Assembly (NCBI GenBank): GCA_026874595.1
Contig: CM049307.1
Location: forward strand, 32,718,862-32,782,861
Direction of reading: 5' to 3'
DNA from: Sipunculus nudus
Lineage: Eukaryota > Annelida > Sipuncula > Golfingiida > Sipunculidae
Length of the DNA: 64,000 nt
The translations under genes were made by a program, and so were the position numbers. The notes beneath the pieces were generated by a model. That model made no database searches. It saw only the letters and a program-made list of their open reading frames with translations, and was not told the origin of the DNA. Below are positions 12,701-22,398 of the stretch, in pieces (the first letter of the stretch is position 1; each line of letters begins with the position of its first letter).

Positions 12701-15700
12701 ATTGAGTGTGATGATTTTTGGGTGGGCTGTGAAAAGCTTAAGTTGGTCTAATGGCCATTATTATGTCTATTTCAAATTGAGGACTGCAATAAAATGATGT
12801 TCTTCAACAAAATTATTGTTTCAATTATAACTTCTGTAACATTGCACAAAAATTATTCTTAAGTGGCCTTTGTTCAAGTTTACTTGAATGATTTTTGGCA
12901 GAATTATTGGACCTTTAACAATGAAAGGACTGCATCTTTTATTATTCTAGATATTTTGATAAAAAGTTTATGAATACGTCAGCTTGAAAAAAAGCATTTT
13001 AGCCAAAGTCTTTCAGTATGTGTAAACAGATTTACCAACAGGCCAAGATTGTGTCTGTATCTTTAAATAGGTTGAGAAATTGTCAACTGTTTCAGATTTG
13101 GCAACAGATCAAGAGTTCATTCAGTGCAGCCAGATATAGGTCAAGAGTTCAATCAGTGCAGCAAAGCACAAGGCATGTGGTCACCTCATGGGTGACATGT
13201 GAACACCTCATTGGTGATATGCCCCTCAGGGCAGCATGTGGATCCAATCTGTGAGCTAATGCAATGGTGTGGCTACTTTTTCAGATTTGGCAACAGGCCA
13301 AAGGTCAGTCTGGATCTATTTATAGCTGTGGCAGACTGCCAACTGTATCAGATTAGGCAACAGGTCACGAGTTCACTCAGTGCAGCCAGGTATAGGTCAG
13401 GAGTTTAGTCAGTGCAGTAGCTGCATTATATTTATAGCAATGGCAGACTGCCCACTGCATCAGATTTGGCACCAAAGTTCAGCCTGGATCTATATATAGC
13501 TTTCGCAAACCTCAACTGTGTCAGATTATGCAACAGGTCAAGAGTTCACTCATTGCAGCCAGGTGCAGGTCATGAGTTGAGTCAGTGCAGTAGCCTGAGC
13601 CAGCAATTTGTCACAGTTTCCTCGGGGCAACTACCTTTCTCACCTAAGCCTGGTCAGCCCCATGCATCAGACTTGAGGTAAGTTCGATGTATTGGCCTGA
13701 TATTTTGACCTGTCTATGTGTCTTTGATGGCTTTCTCATTCAAAAGACAGGTATCGCCACCTACAATGACTTTTGCACAGTGTATGTGCCTGCTTATTTC
13801 TACAGAGGAATTTAATATATCAGCCTGAAATTGGGCATATTTATACATATGGAATAGCTTTGTTGTATACAAGACTGGGGGTGCCACCTACAATAATTTT
13901 TGCACAGTGTGTGTCCCTGCTTATTTCTCAGGAGGGGTTTGATATAGCAGTCTGAAATTGGTCATATGTATATATCTCTAATAGCTTTGTTGTATACAAG
14001 ACTGGTGGTGCCAGCTACAATCATTTTTGTGTTGTGTGCATCCATGCCAGAATTTCAGCAGTGATGTTTTTGTAATTGTTACTTTTTCAAAATGTTTGAA
14101 TTGTTTTAATATTCATAAAAAGTAATGGTCCAGCGATGAAGCATTATACCTGGTGTATTTCCCAATGCACAGGTTCGCATTAAGCCTGTAGACCTTGTTT
14201 AAGTAATTTACCCATGCAGATTATCTAGATATCTAGACAGCTTGATATCTAGACCATTAACTGAATAGCTCCTCCCATAGGTTTGGTTAAAAATTTTATG
14301 ATGTTATATTTTAAAATGAATATATTTGGTTTATACCATTAGTCAGATAGAAAAGGTAACATGATGCCATACTTATCAGAATCTTCGTTCTGTGGTTTTT
14401 GTTCTTTTACCTTGGCTTGTGTTTTATTAGCGAACCTGTGAGCTTATGCGATGGTGTGGCATCGTACATCATGTGTTGTGCGTCGTCTGTATGTTTACCA
14501 TAGCTATCTCAAAAACGGCAGGAGCTAGTGTCACCAAAGTTTTTGCAAATAATCAGTCATCCGAAAAACTATATCAGATTTTGTTTATTTTTTTAGCTCA
14601 GCTGACTGTAAGTCATCTGAGCTATAGCGATCACTCTTTGTCAGTCATCCGTCCGGCCATCAAGCCGTCCAGCCGTCTGTCCGTTAACAAGGCACAAATC
14701 GTAACCGCTGGATCTGGAATCTTCTTATTTTACATCCAGAGAGGTCCATGAAAAATCTCCATGGAAATAAGGTCTCTGTTACCCATATCCTTCGAGCTAT
14801 GGGGCCCAATTAGTAAAAAATTTCATACCAAAACTTCAATATCTCATTAACTACATCACTTATGGTCATGATTTTTGGCATACATATTGATCATGACATG
14901 TTCCATCAGTTCCTGCGATTTTTTACAAATTTTTGAGACCTTTAAAAATGTGGACATCTGTTAACAGGGCACAAATCATAAAGACTGGACCAAAAATCTC
15001 ATTCTTTAGATTCTGAGAGACCTATGAAAAGTCTCTATGGAAACCAGAAATTAGGTCTCTTTTACCCATATCCTTAGAGCTATGGGGCCCCAAAGTCCCC
15101 CCAGAATAGTCAAAAATTTCATCCAAAAACTTCAATATCTCATTAACTACATCACTGATAGTCATGATTTTTGGCATACATAAAGCATACATCAGAATAA
15201 TGGAAAATTTGGTACAAAAGCTGAAGTATCAGAACAACTAATCCAGAGAACATAATGCTTCTTTGCATGCATATTGACCATTAAGTGTTTTTATTAGTTT
15301 GTGCAGACTGGTGGAGCCACCTGTATGTTTTTAGCTCAGCTGACTATAAGTCATCTGAGCTATAGTCGTGGTTCATTGTCCGTCGTCCATTCGTCCGTCT
15401 GTCCGTCCGTAAGACTGGCACGTTTCGACACCTTGTGACCTACGAATCTGAAATTCGGCATACAGTTAGATGTCCCCAAAATCGAGATATTAAGGAAAAA
15501 CATCAATTTTTTATTAGAAATCTATTTTCACACTATTTGTCCGAAAATGTCCAGCCAGATTGTCCTATATTTCACAGAAATGATCCCTGGAACAATCTCT
15601 CTCAAGTTTGTTCGAATGGTTCCAGTTCGGAGATTTTTGGCGGAGTTACAGGAGGTTGAATTTTGTCATCTGTCCAAAAAAGCATATTAAAATTTAAATC

Positions 15701-17460
15701 TCAGAAACAGCTGGAGCTATCATCACCAAATTTTATGCCAATGTTGGTCACATAGGTCATATCTGAAATTGAGTTATTGGTGGCACCACCTGCATCAGCT
15801 TTTTTGGTTCAGGGTCATCAGTGCCTATATCACACTGAGGGCTACAAAAAACTTTTTCTCTGAAACCATATGGCCAAAATGTTAAATATAGCACAGAAAT
15901 GATCCTAGGGTTGTGCTTTCTGAAGTTTGTTCAAATGGTCTCTGTTCAGTGACTTGGGAAGCTAAATTTAGTCATAGTTACAAATACATGTTTGTGATCA
16001 TGAGAGGCTCCTACATGTTTCATGAGTCCATAAATGTGCACAGTCAACCCAACCACTCTGTTTATATACAGATATTCTCAGAATCAATTTCAGCAGAGCG
16101 CCATGACCGACAGGTCCCTTGTTTCAGAGTAAGATTACTCTTCAGTACTACAATGAAAACATGAAGCAAACTCGAGCATTTATCTGAATATATATATGTA
16201 TTTTTCTTAAATATGAAATTTATGAGAGTGAATGTGATTTACATGTTCTTTTAGCATCTTTACTTTTGGACAACTTGCTTGGCTACTTGACAAATGGTGA
16301 ACATCACCTGTGTAAGGCGGTGTATCTGCATGTGCTGACAACCAACGTGGCGGCCATTAGGTTTTACGAACGTCGCAGCTTTCATCTCCACCACTTTCTG
16401 CCGTACTACTACTGTATCCAGGGGGCGCCTCGAGATGGGTTCTCCTATGTTCTCTATATAAATGGGGGACAGCCACCTTGGACTTTCATATATCCTTTTA
16501 GAATGTTATCTGTTTCATTGATTCTCTTGATTCTTTTGTAATTTTCATCAAATGTGTAAGGATTCTTTTGGTACTCTGGATAAAGCCCAGCAGCTGATTT
16601 GATTGATTTAAAAGTAGAAGGCCCAACTTGGTTCCTGCCAGAGCCTTTGAGGTAATGTGGTGAAATATGATGAGAGATATATGGTAATGCCTTGGCTACA
16701 GATTATGATTTTTGGTTACTCTTTAGTTTTTTGCATGGATAGCAGTCAAGAAAGTTTAAAAGTCATGTAATGCTGAAAATATGATTCCCCTCCTCTTGCA
16801 TTTTAATTGGCAAAAATATTCAGGAAATTGTTACTGCTCAATTATGACAGTATCTCTGTAAATTGCAAAAGATTTAAAAAAATATAGAATGATAGTAGAG
16901 TTATATGCTGAGGATATATATTTTGCATTTTTATGCATTGTTTTTCATTTTTTAGCAAGAATAATAGGATGAAAATCTGTACTAAAGCTTCTACTGTTTC
17001 CATAAAAAAGGAACATTTCCACAGTTATTTTCATTTATGCTATTGAATGTCACATGAAATGGGAATTGTAAACACATTTTCTTGACACAGCATTAACATT
17101 AGCAGAATTAAGATGTAGCTTTAAACATTTTAAAATCTTATACCATTAATTCAAGGTGAACAGTACATACACTGTCTTTTAGCTGTTGCATTTACCACTC
17201 CATGAAGGTTTTATATGACTTTTTTTTTACTGAATATACACTATCCAGTTTAAAGGTCAGTTAAGTTTAAATATTTCTTTTCCAGATATATGTTGTTGTG
17301 CTCCTTAACTGTTTGTACTGACTATGTGAAGCACTTTGGAGAAGCCATTTCCAGACTACAGCCATGTGCTCTCCCACATCTGATCATACGGACATTTCGT
17401 AACATCTGGAATCGTCTCCATCTTGGCAAAGCAGCTACGCACCAGATTCACTTGAGCTAA
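3632..17460 (+). CDS. NAA60: N-alpha-acetyltransferase 60 (NatF), five coding exons
   Basis: GNAT-fold acetyltransferase that in other animals acetylates N-termini (mainly starting Met) of transmembrane proteins at the cytosolic face of the Golgi. Model: join of 3632-3741, 11299-11428, 11893-11989, 16255-16489 and 17319-17460; 714 bp, 237 aa, against 242 aa recalled for human. All splice phases agree (2, 0, 1, 2). The acetyl-CoA loop reads RRHGIA (residues 108-113). Y97 in TQVAYILSLGV and H138 in YLHVLTTN fall at the same numbers as the catalytic Tyr and His I recall for human NAA60. Motif B follows as AAIRFYERR. The C-terminal part DYVKHFGEAISRL plus a basic tail corresponds to the membrane-associating end. 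The start at 3632 is chosen by family length; the exon is open upstream to its acceptor, so an earlier start in an upstream exon cannot be excluded. The last intron is U12-type AT-AC. Confidence 0.95.
3793..3812. repeat. (CA)n microsatellite
   Basis: About nine CA units followed by TATATGTATATA, just inside NAA60 intron 1. Confidence 0.85.
4688..4735. repeat. GTCT-rich tract of a dispersed repeat
   Basis: TCTGTCTGTCTGTCTGTCC followed by TCTGTCCGTCCATC. This is the tetranucleotide-rich segment found near the 5' end of family A-like repeats; no flanking end motifs are recognisable here. Confidence 0.5.
5270..5305. repeat. CAGGTA hexamer tandem repeat
   Basis: Roughly five CAGGTA units with a CAGGTC variant. 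A looser version of the same hexamer array lies at 9905-10045. Probably simple-sequence expansion. Confidence 0.8.
6655..8130 (+). mobile_element. Family B Helitron-like element with 280-bp tandem core
   Basis: The 5' end is a stem TATCCGCCAAAAC-GAA-GTTTTGCGGATA. Near the 3' end, TTTTGGCGGATA at about 8086 repeats the 5' end inverted. It is followed by a stem-loop GTAGTCG-CTTGT-CGACTAC and the terminus TATTCTAG, then host TT. The core holds tandem units whose landmark CCACACATAAACCC recurs at 6881, 7161, 7441 and 7725 (280-284 bp period). Each unit has two copies of the palindrome AGGTGGCGCCACCT. Comparison with family A copies shows the empty site, with no target duplication and insertion between A and T. 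This architecture (subterminal inverted repeats, tandem core, 3' hairpin, CTAG|T) is that of Helitron/Helentron non-autonomous elements such as DINE-1 or bivalve pearl elements. No transposase ORF is present. Confidence 0.75.
6881..7990 (+). repeat. Tandem array, about 280-bp unit, with GGTGGCGCCACC palindromes
   Basis: About four units. Palindromes AGGTGGCGCCACCT occur at 6981, 7130, 7261, 7410, 7545, 7825 and 7968, with a one-base variant near 7695 (GGTGACGCCACC). Spacing alternates near 149 and 131-135 bp, so each unit looks like an older dimer. Confidence 0.9.
9905..10045. repeat. Degenerate CAGGTAC array
   Basis: Recurrent CAGGTACAGGT, CCAGGTAC and TAGGTACAGGTATAGG units. Related to the hexamer array at 5270. 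Confidence 0.6.
10046..10930. other. Intron 1 repeat-like DNA, no gene
   Basis: Contains GAAAGTT/TGACCTTGA/AAGGTCAAAGGTCAAGG motifs typical of an old dispersed repeat. The one open frame here (10413-10808) has no recognisable domain and is probably chance. Confidence 0.4.
11299..11428 (+). CDS. NAA60: NAA60 coding exon 2
   Basis: Acceptor TTTTGCCAG, donor GTAGGC. Encodes YPDSWFEDITSNPKFYSLAA and onward to CNRE; phase 2 in, 0 out. Confidence 0.95.
11893..11989 (+). CDS. NAA60: NAA60 coding exon 3
   Basis: Acceptor GTTAATTCAG, donor GTGAGT. Encodes the GNAT core strand AYILSLGVITDF and the start of the acetyl-CoA loop RRHGI; ends in phase 1. Confidence 0.95.
12229..13690 (+). repeat. Family C dispersed repeat
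   Basis: The 5' end is TTTTAGCAAACCTCTGAG, also seen at 14428 and inverted near 33700. The body at 12960-13580 matches 29430-29770 inverted (for example TTTACCAACAGGCCAAGA). The 3' part has imperfect tandem units of about 120 bp built on CAACAGGTCAAGAGTTCAC / CAGTGCAGCCAGG. No coding potential. Confidence 0.65.
13745..14060 (+). repeat. Diverged 130-bp units related to the family B core
   Basis: Three imperfect units with (G)GTGCCACCTACAAT...TTTTGCACAGTGT and ...TTGTATACAAGACTGG. They share the GCCACCTACA / TTTGCACAGTG landmarks of the 280-bp core but lack the intact palindrome. Confidence 0.55.
14428..16123 (+). repeat. Mosaic of family C with nested family A ends
   Basis: A family C 5' end (14428-14590) is cut by a family A 5' end (GCTCAGCTG at 14596). 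A second family A 5' end starts at 15334. Family C sequence then resumes (about 15540-15660 matches 12450-12570 closely, including TCGGAGATTTTTGGCGGAG). The block ends with a family A-type terminus near 16091-16123 (CAGCAGAGCGCC...GGTCCCTTGTT). Lies in NAA60 intron 3. Confidence 0.6.
16255..16489 (+). CDS. NAA60: NAA60 coding exon 4
   Basis: Acceptor GTTCTTTTAG. Encodes SLLLDNLLGY through YLHVLTTN, FLPYYY and INGGQPPWTF; phase 1 in, 2 out. The 3' end is set at 16489 because ATATCCTTTT follows directly and the join to 17319 restores PPWTFIDYVKHFG, the family sequence. Confidence 0.92.
16490..17318 (+). other. NAA60: U12-type AT-AC intron of NAA60
   Basis: The intron begins ATATCCTTTT, the consensus 5' splice site of U12-dependent AT-AC introns. 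It ends ...TCCTTAAC (17302-17309, perfect branch-site motif) TGTTTGTAC, with AC 10 nt after the branch adenosine. The phase (2+1) and the resulting protein match NAA60. Length 829 bp; contents otherwise unremarkable AT-rich DNA. Confidence 0.9.
17319..17460 (+). CDS. NAA60: NAA60 coding exon 5 (terminal)
   Basis: Begins after the U12 acceptor AC. Encodes DYVKHFGEAISRLQPCALPH, then the basic amphipathic tail, and ends at TAA 17458-17460. Confidence 0.92.
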
Positions 17461-20362
17461 GGAGAACAAGCTACCAAGTCTCATCGGAATAGAACAAACC
17501 AATGCACTCATGTCAGAAGCACCTCAGTAGAGAAGGGATGAATCATTACTTTTTCAGGTTAAAGGTATTAAACACAGCTGTCATTACAGTTGAGTAGGGC
17601 TACAGAAATCTCTGGACAAGTTTCATGGGCAGAGAGAAGTTTCCCCATTGCTTAGTTTGAATAAGTAATGTGCAAAAATTTTACATATATGCTGCAAATC
17701 TTTGGTATATGCTTTGTCCCATATGTTCATACATATATTAAAAAAAATTACCAAAATCTTGTATTTTGCTTGAGTTCAAACCAGTGTAGCTCTGCTGCAA
17801 TTGGAAAATTTCCTTATTGCTTTTTGAATCACATAATTTATTCTGCTTCATGCTACATTTGTATTACTCTTAGTTTTCATATATGTATATTACCATGCAA
17901 GTAATATAAACATAATTATGTTTGCAGTTTCATTGAACAAGTGATAATAAGTCAGGCAATGTAGACAAATTTGTAAGTAATATAAACATAAATACTTTTG
18001 CAGTGTCACTGAACAAGTCAGGCAGTGTAGAAAAATGTGATTTTGTATGACCCTGCAATGTTTGTCCTGTGTATAAATACATGTAATATTAAATAATTCC
18101 ATATGTGATATAGACAGTAGTAGTAAAAATGTGATGTAGTTATTTGGTAAGTTTATAGTTTCATAAGTTAAGTAAAAACAGTCAAGGCAGGGTGTGTAAT
18201 TAACACTGTCTGATGTATAAACAGTGGCTTCAGGGAATTACATGTTGCCCTGAAATACTTTTCATTAGTTTCATTGAACACAGTCCTTATTTTGTTTATA
18301 ATGATAACATTTATTTTTATTAAATTAAAACATTACCATTGTTATACCTTAGTTTGCAGATTATGCTGGTATCCTTAATTGTTTATTTATGTTATTTGTG
18401 AGTAATTGAATGCCATAGTATAAAATGCCTATACAGCAGTGGTAACTTGGATTTACTCTAGTCAACCTTTGTTGGTATTTTTATTGCACACGTTTTCATG
18501 ATTTGCACTGATATAATTGGAAACACAAGTGACAGGTTTGTTGTGATTCAACTCTTGTTTCCTGTAAGTTATTTCATATTGAGAAGAGAATTGAATTTCA
18601 TTTTATACATTACCAGTAAACAATATAACCCAAGTGATAACAGAACATGTAAACTTTATAGAAATAGTAGAGAAAAACTCATTATTATTACACTTGGGTA
18701 CATGATTACCATCAATGTTTAAAGCAAGAAATATTACTGTATGCTTTGTTAACATTTTTTCCATCACACAACAAGGGGATTGTATAACTCACTACTCACG
18801 GCAGGGCAGAATATTTCAGGAGCTATCCTGACAATATATTATCTTGATAGAGATGTCCAAACAATGTGTTAAGAGTAGTTTCAGTATCATTTTAACTCAG
18901 GGTGAGCAAACTATGGCCCACAGGTTACACAAGGCCTGCAAATTTTCTTTTCAATTTTACTGTCATAGATATTCTTGTGCGATCCTACTTTAATATGCAG
19001 ATTTTGGCATATTCGCAAAATAGGTTCTGCTCTGAAGTCAGCCGATACATGTCCCATTGCCACCAAACTCTATCCACAGATATTCCCACCTGCACAATGT
19101 CCTTGGAGAAATATTGTGTCACATCCCCATGGCATTATTAAACCCTTAGTGGTTAATCCTCCAAATTATTTCACATAGCCGCTATCTTGGGTGCCATTTT
19201 CCATACAGACTAAACCCAGTTGTCACAAGTCGGCTGACAGAGGTCAAAGTTAAGAGACTAAAGATGCACAGGTAAGGTGAAACTTATGTAAGATCTTGCA
19301 GTCATGTTACACAGAAATAGGCGATAGCAGGAGCATCATGTTATCATATATATAATATCTATAGATTTCAGATTGTGTAATCCTGTAGCTAGTGCTATGA
19401 ATCATAAATATATATATATATATGTATATATATAATCGTTTTCTGAGAGAAAGGGGGTGGGGAGGGGGGAAGTTTGTCCACCCCTGTTTTAACTGAAATT
19501 GATGACAGAGAATCTTACATTTCATATGCTCCACTAGAATTCCATGAGGTTCCATGAAAGGTTGTTGGTATAAACACCAATGCAAGAATGCAAGCAGTGA
19601 GTGTCCGTGTGCCAATACCTGTATTGATGGGCAGATATGGTCCTTGGATTATTTCCAACCAGATAATCAAGACTACCATTGTAGTGACCCTTGGTAAACT
19701 TTGTAATAATACAAGATGCATTTTACTTTTTAGCTCCCAGCCATTTTGTATGAGGTTAACAATTATTTCAAATCCAAGACACCCTTTCAAAACAATGGGC
19801 ATTATATTTATTCACTTTTTATAAAGCTTATGACTATTTTAGCCCAATGACATTCTTTTATGATACACCAATGATATTTCTGTTGGTCCTTTTAAACCTG
19901 GGACCTGTTGCAATAACATTATACTAAAGCCCAGTGGCAGGCCTAATTTCCATTGTAACAGTTGTTACGTCATAATGATTACCATAGTCACACACAAGTC
20001 TCTTGGCATAAGTCACCTGCAGAACACGCCCCTGGTCTATTCAGAACTAAGAATGTGATGCATTACAGTTTAAAATGATTTTTTTTCCATCAGGGCTGTT
20101 GTTTGTTCTTTGATTTAAAAACTGTTGAAAACTAGCAAAAATATGGAATATGGTGATGCTAAATGTTTTAAAATGGTATTGCTTATGTAACCACTTTTTA
20201 AAATGTTTACTGGTACAAGAAATTTTGTATTGTTGTCTCAGATTCTGTTTCTGGTGTGACATCAACTGATGGATAATGATTTTGGAATCTTTGATGCTAT
20301 TTTGGTCTTAGCATTTGTAAAATCATTTACCCAGTAATATTAGACAATGAGAGCAAATAAAA
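17461..20362 (+). other. NAA60 3' UTR and downstream DNA
   Basis: No coding region. AT-rich throughout. Candidate polyadenylation signals include AATAAA at about 20356 (AGCAAATAAAATAG). A TATA-rich simple repeat lies near 19406-19434. The true 3' end cannot be placed without transcripts. Confidence 0.4.
19406..19434. repeat. (TA)n simple repeat
   Basis: TATATATATATATATGTATATATATA tract in non-coding DNA. Confidence 0.8.
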
Positions 20363-20672
20363 TAGCAGTCAATCCTTTGGGTGTATTTTATCGCTTTATA
20401 TCCAGTTGTTTATATATATACAGTTATGTAAATGTCTAAATTTGCTTTGATGCAAAGGTCTTATTTTATGGCATTGGTCATGGTCTCAAATACTTCCAAG
20501 AACAGACATAATGTAGAGGTGGGTTTAGCACTGGGAAAAATATACTTGGTGTTATATTTGTAACATTCAGGCTGTTGTGGTATTAAAGGTAGCATCCCTG
20601 GCAAAATCCACTTTAATAAAAATCAGCCAAAGTCATTCAGAATTAATATTAGAGCCATGAAGTATATGATCA
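20363..20672 (+). repeat. Segmental duplication copy 1 (about 310 bp)
   Basis: Starts TAGCAGTCAATCCTTTG and runs to AGAGCCATGAAGTATAT. It is collinear with 22083-22398, with scattered substitutions and small indels. Located downstream of NAA60. Confidence 0.8.
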
Positions 20673-22082
20673 TATATGATTATGGTTATGTAATTTTGAA
20701 ATTCAAATTCATATGAAATTTACTTTTTTGAAAATTTTTAATGCTACAAATATTCAAGCAACCAGTAGTGCTTTTTAATGGGCTAATGTTAAACTACATG
20801 TCAATATCTCAAAACTTTTTTTTTTGTTTTCCTCCAACATGTTTCTTTTATGTGTAAAAATGAAAGTTTATTTTTTTATTTAACCACAATTAGATTTTAA
20901 ATAAGAAAGAAACATTATACAGGGAAAAATACAAGTTGAGATAGTTTCATGTAGTTTGATATTTGCCCATTTAAAAGTAGGTTGTTAATTACTGGTTGAT
21001 TAAAATTGTGTACCATTTAAAAATTAAAATTTTCTAAAATGTTAACATTTCATATGAAAATCAATTTCATTAATATGTATAACATTTGAAATAGGTCTGT
21101 ACAAGGTTTCAACTGATATCATATATACTGTGTTGGGTCTAATAATCATTTGAAACAGCTCTTGGACTTGTTTTAAATTTAGGAGGGTTTGTCATGGATG
21201 CTATCTTGATATTTAAAACATGCTTGGAATGCTAGTTTAATCCTATCGATTCATGCACTGATGGTCAGTCTTATTAATGTAATCTTGTAGTATTATACTC
21301 TTATTGCTAGGGAATAGCCATTCTGGCTGTACATGCTTCAAATAAATTTGCATTTCCACAGATGTATAAACACCTGTGATATTTTATTGTTGTGTATATT
21401 ATAAATGTTTAAATATGAATGTTACTAAACAAGTTTATTCTAGTTCTTGCATAGAACTTGAAGATGTATACCTCATATATTATAGGTTGTCTTTCTGGAT
21501 TCTTTGAATGATACAGATTGATAATTCTATTGTTGTGATTAATCATGGAGACAATATTTAAATGATATTCAAAATCACATTGATAGTAACTGAAAAACAG
21601 AAACTCCATGATTGTAAATATATGACATGAAATAGTTTTTATGATCTGATAGATCTTATGATTGAAAATCTGTTCAGCTCATGACAAAAAAGTCACAAAT
21701 TAATTTTTTTAAAGCAAAATGTCTAAAACAAATTAAGCCTTTCAGGAAGAGTTTGAAGTTGAGACAATATGTTCTTTGATATAGTATAGAGGATAAGCTG
21801 TAATAATGTTTTAACAAGTGAAACCACATTGGTTTCTTAGGTAATATATTTATGTCCTTGTGTTGTATTTTATGTTCTAGTAAAGCATACTGATAAATTA
21901 GGTAAATCTTAAGTTAACAGTCTACAGGTCTTAATGTAACCATACCTGGGCTGAGCTTACATAATATATGAAACAAGACCCTGTTAAGTACTCTTGCTGT
22001 GCAAGTGCATGATAATATGATATTTGTATAAAGATCATTTGTATTTTTGTTTCTTTGCAGCTAATGTTATTAACAGACACAG

Positions 22083-22398
22083 TAGCAGTCAATCCTTTGT
22101 GTGGATCTGATTGCTTTATTTCCAGTTGTTTATATTTATACAGTTATGTAAATGTCCAGATTTGCTTTATTGCATATGTTTTATTTAATGGCATTGGCCA
22201 TTGCCTCAAATACTTCCAAGAACAGACATGATTTAGAGGTGGGTACAGCACTGGCAAGAATATACCTCAGAGGATATATGGTGTTATATTAGTATCATTC
22301 AGGTCTTCATGGTCTTTTAATGGTAGCATCCCTGTCAAAAAAATAAAAATCAGCCCAAGTCATTTAATATTAATACTAGAGCCATGTAGTATATATCA
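22083..22398 (+). repeat. Segmental duplication copy 2 (about 315 bp)
   Basis: Starts TAGCAGTCAATCCTTTG and ends AGAGCCATGTAGTATAT. Shares ACTTCCAAGAACAGACAT and GGTAGCATCCCTG with copy 1, in the same orientation, offset about 1.72 kb. Confidence 0.8.

Noticed and set aside
12380-15659. Shared peptide in ORFs at 12380-12565 and 15435-15659
   Set aside because: It results from family C repeat DNA present at both places, not from conserved genes.
16490-16541. NAA60 exon 4 continuing past 16489 to a GT at 16505 with acceptor at 17284-17285
   Set aside because: Phases happen to fit but it adds about 15 non-conserved residues, whereas the AT-AC pair has perfect U12 signals and restores conserved sequence.
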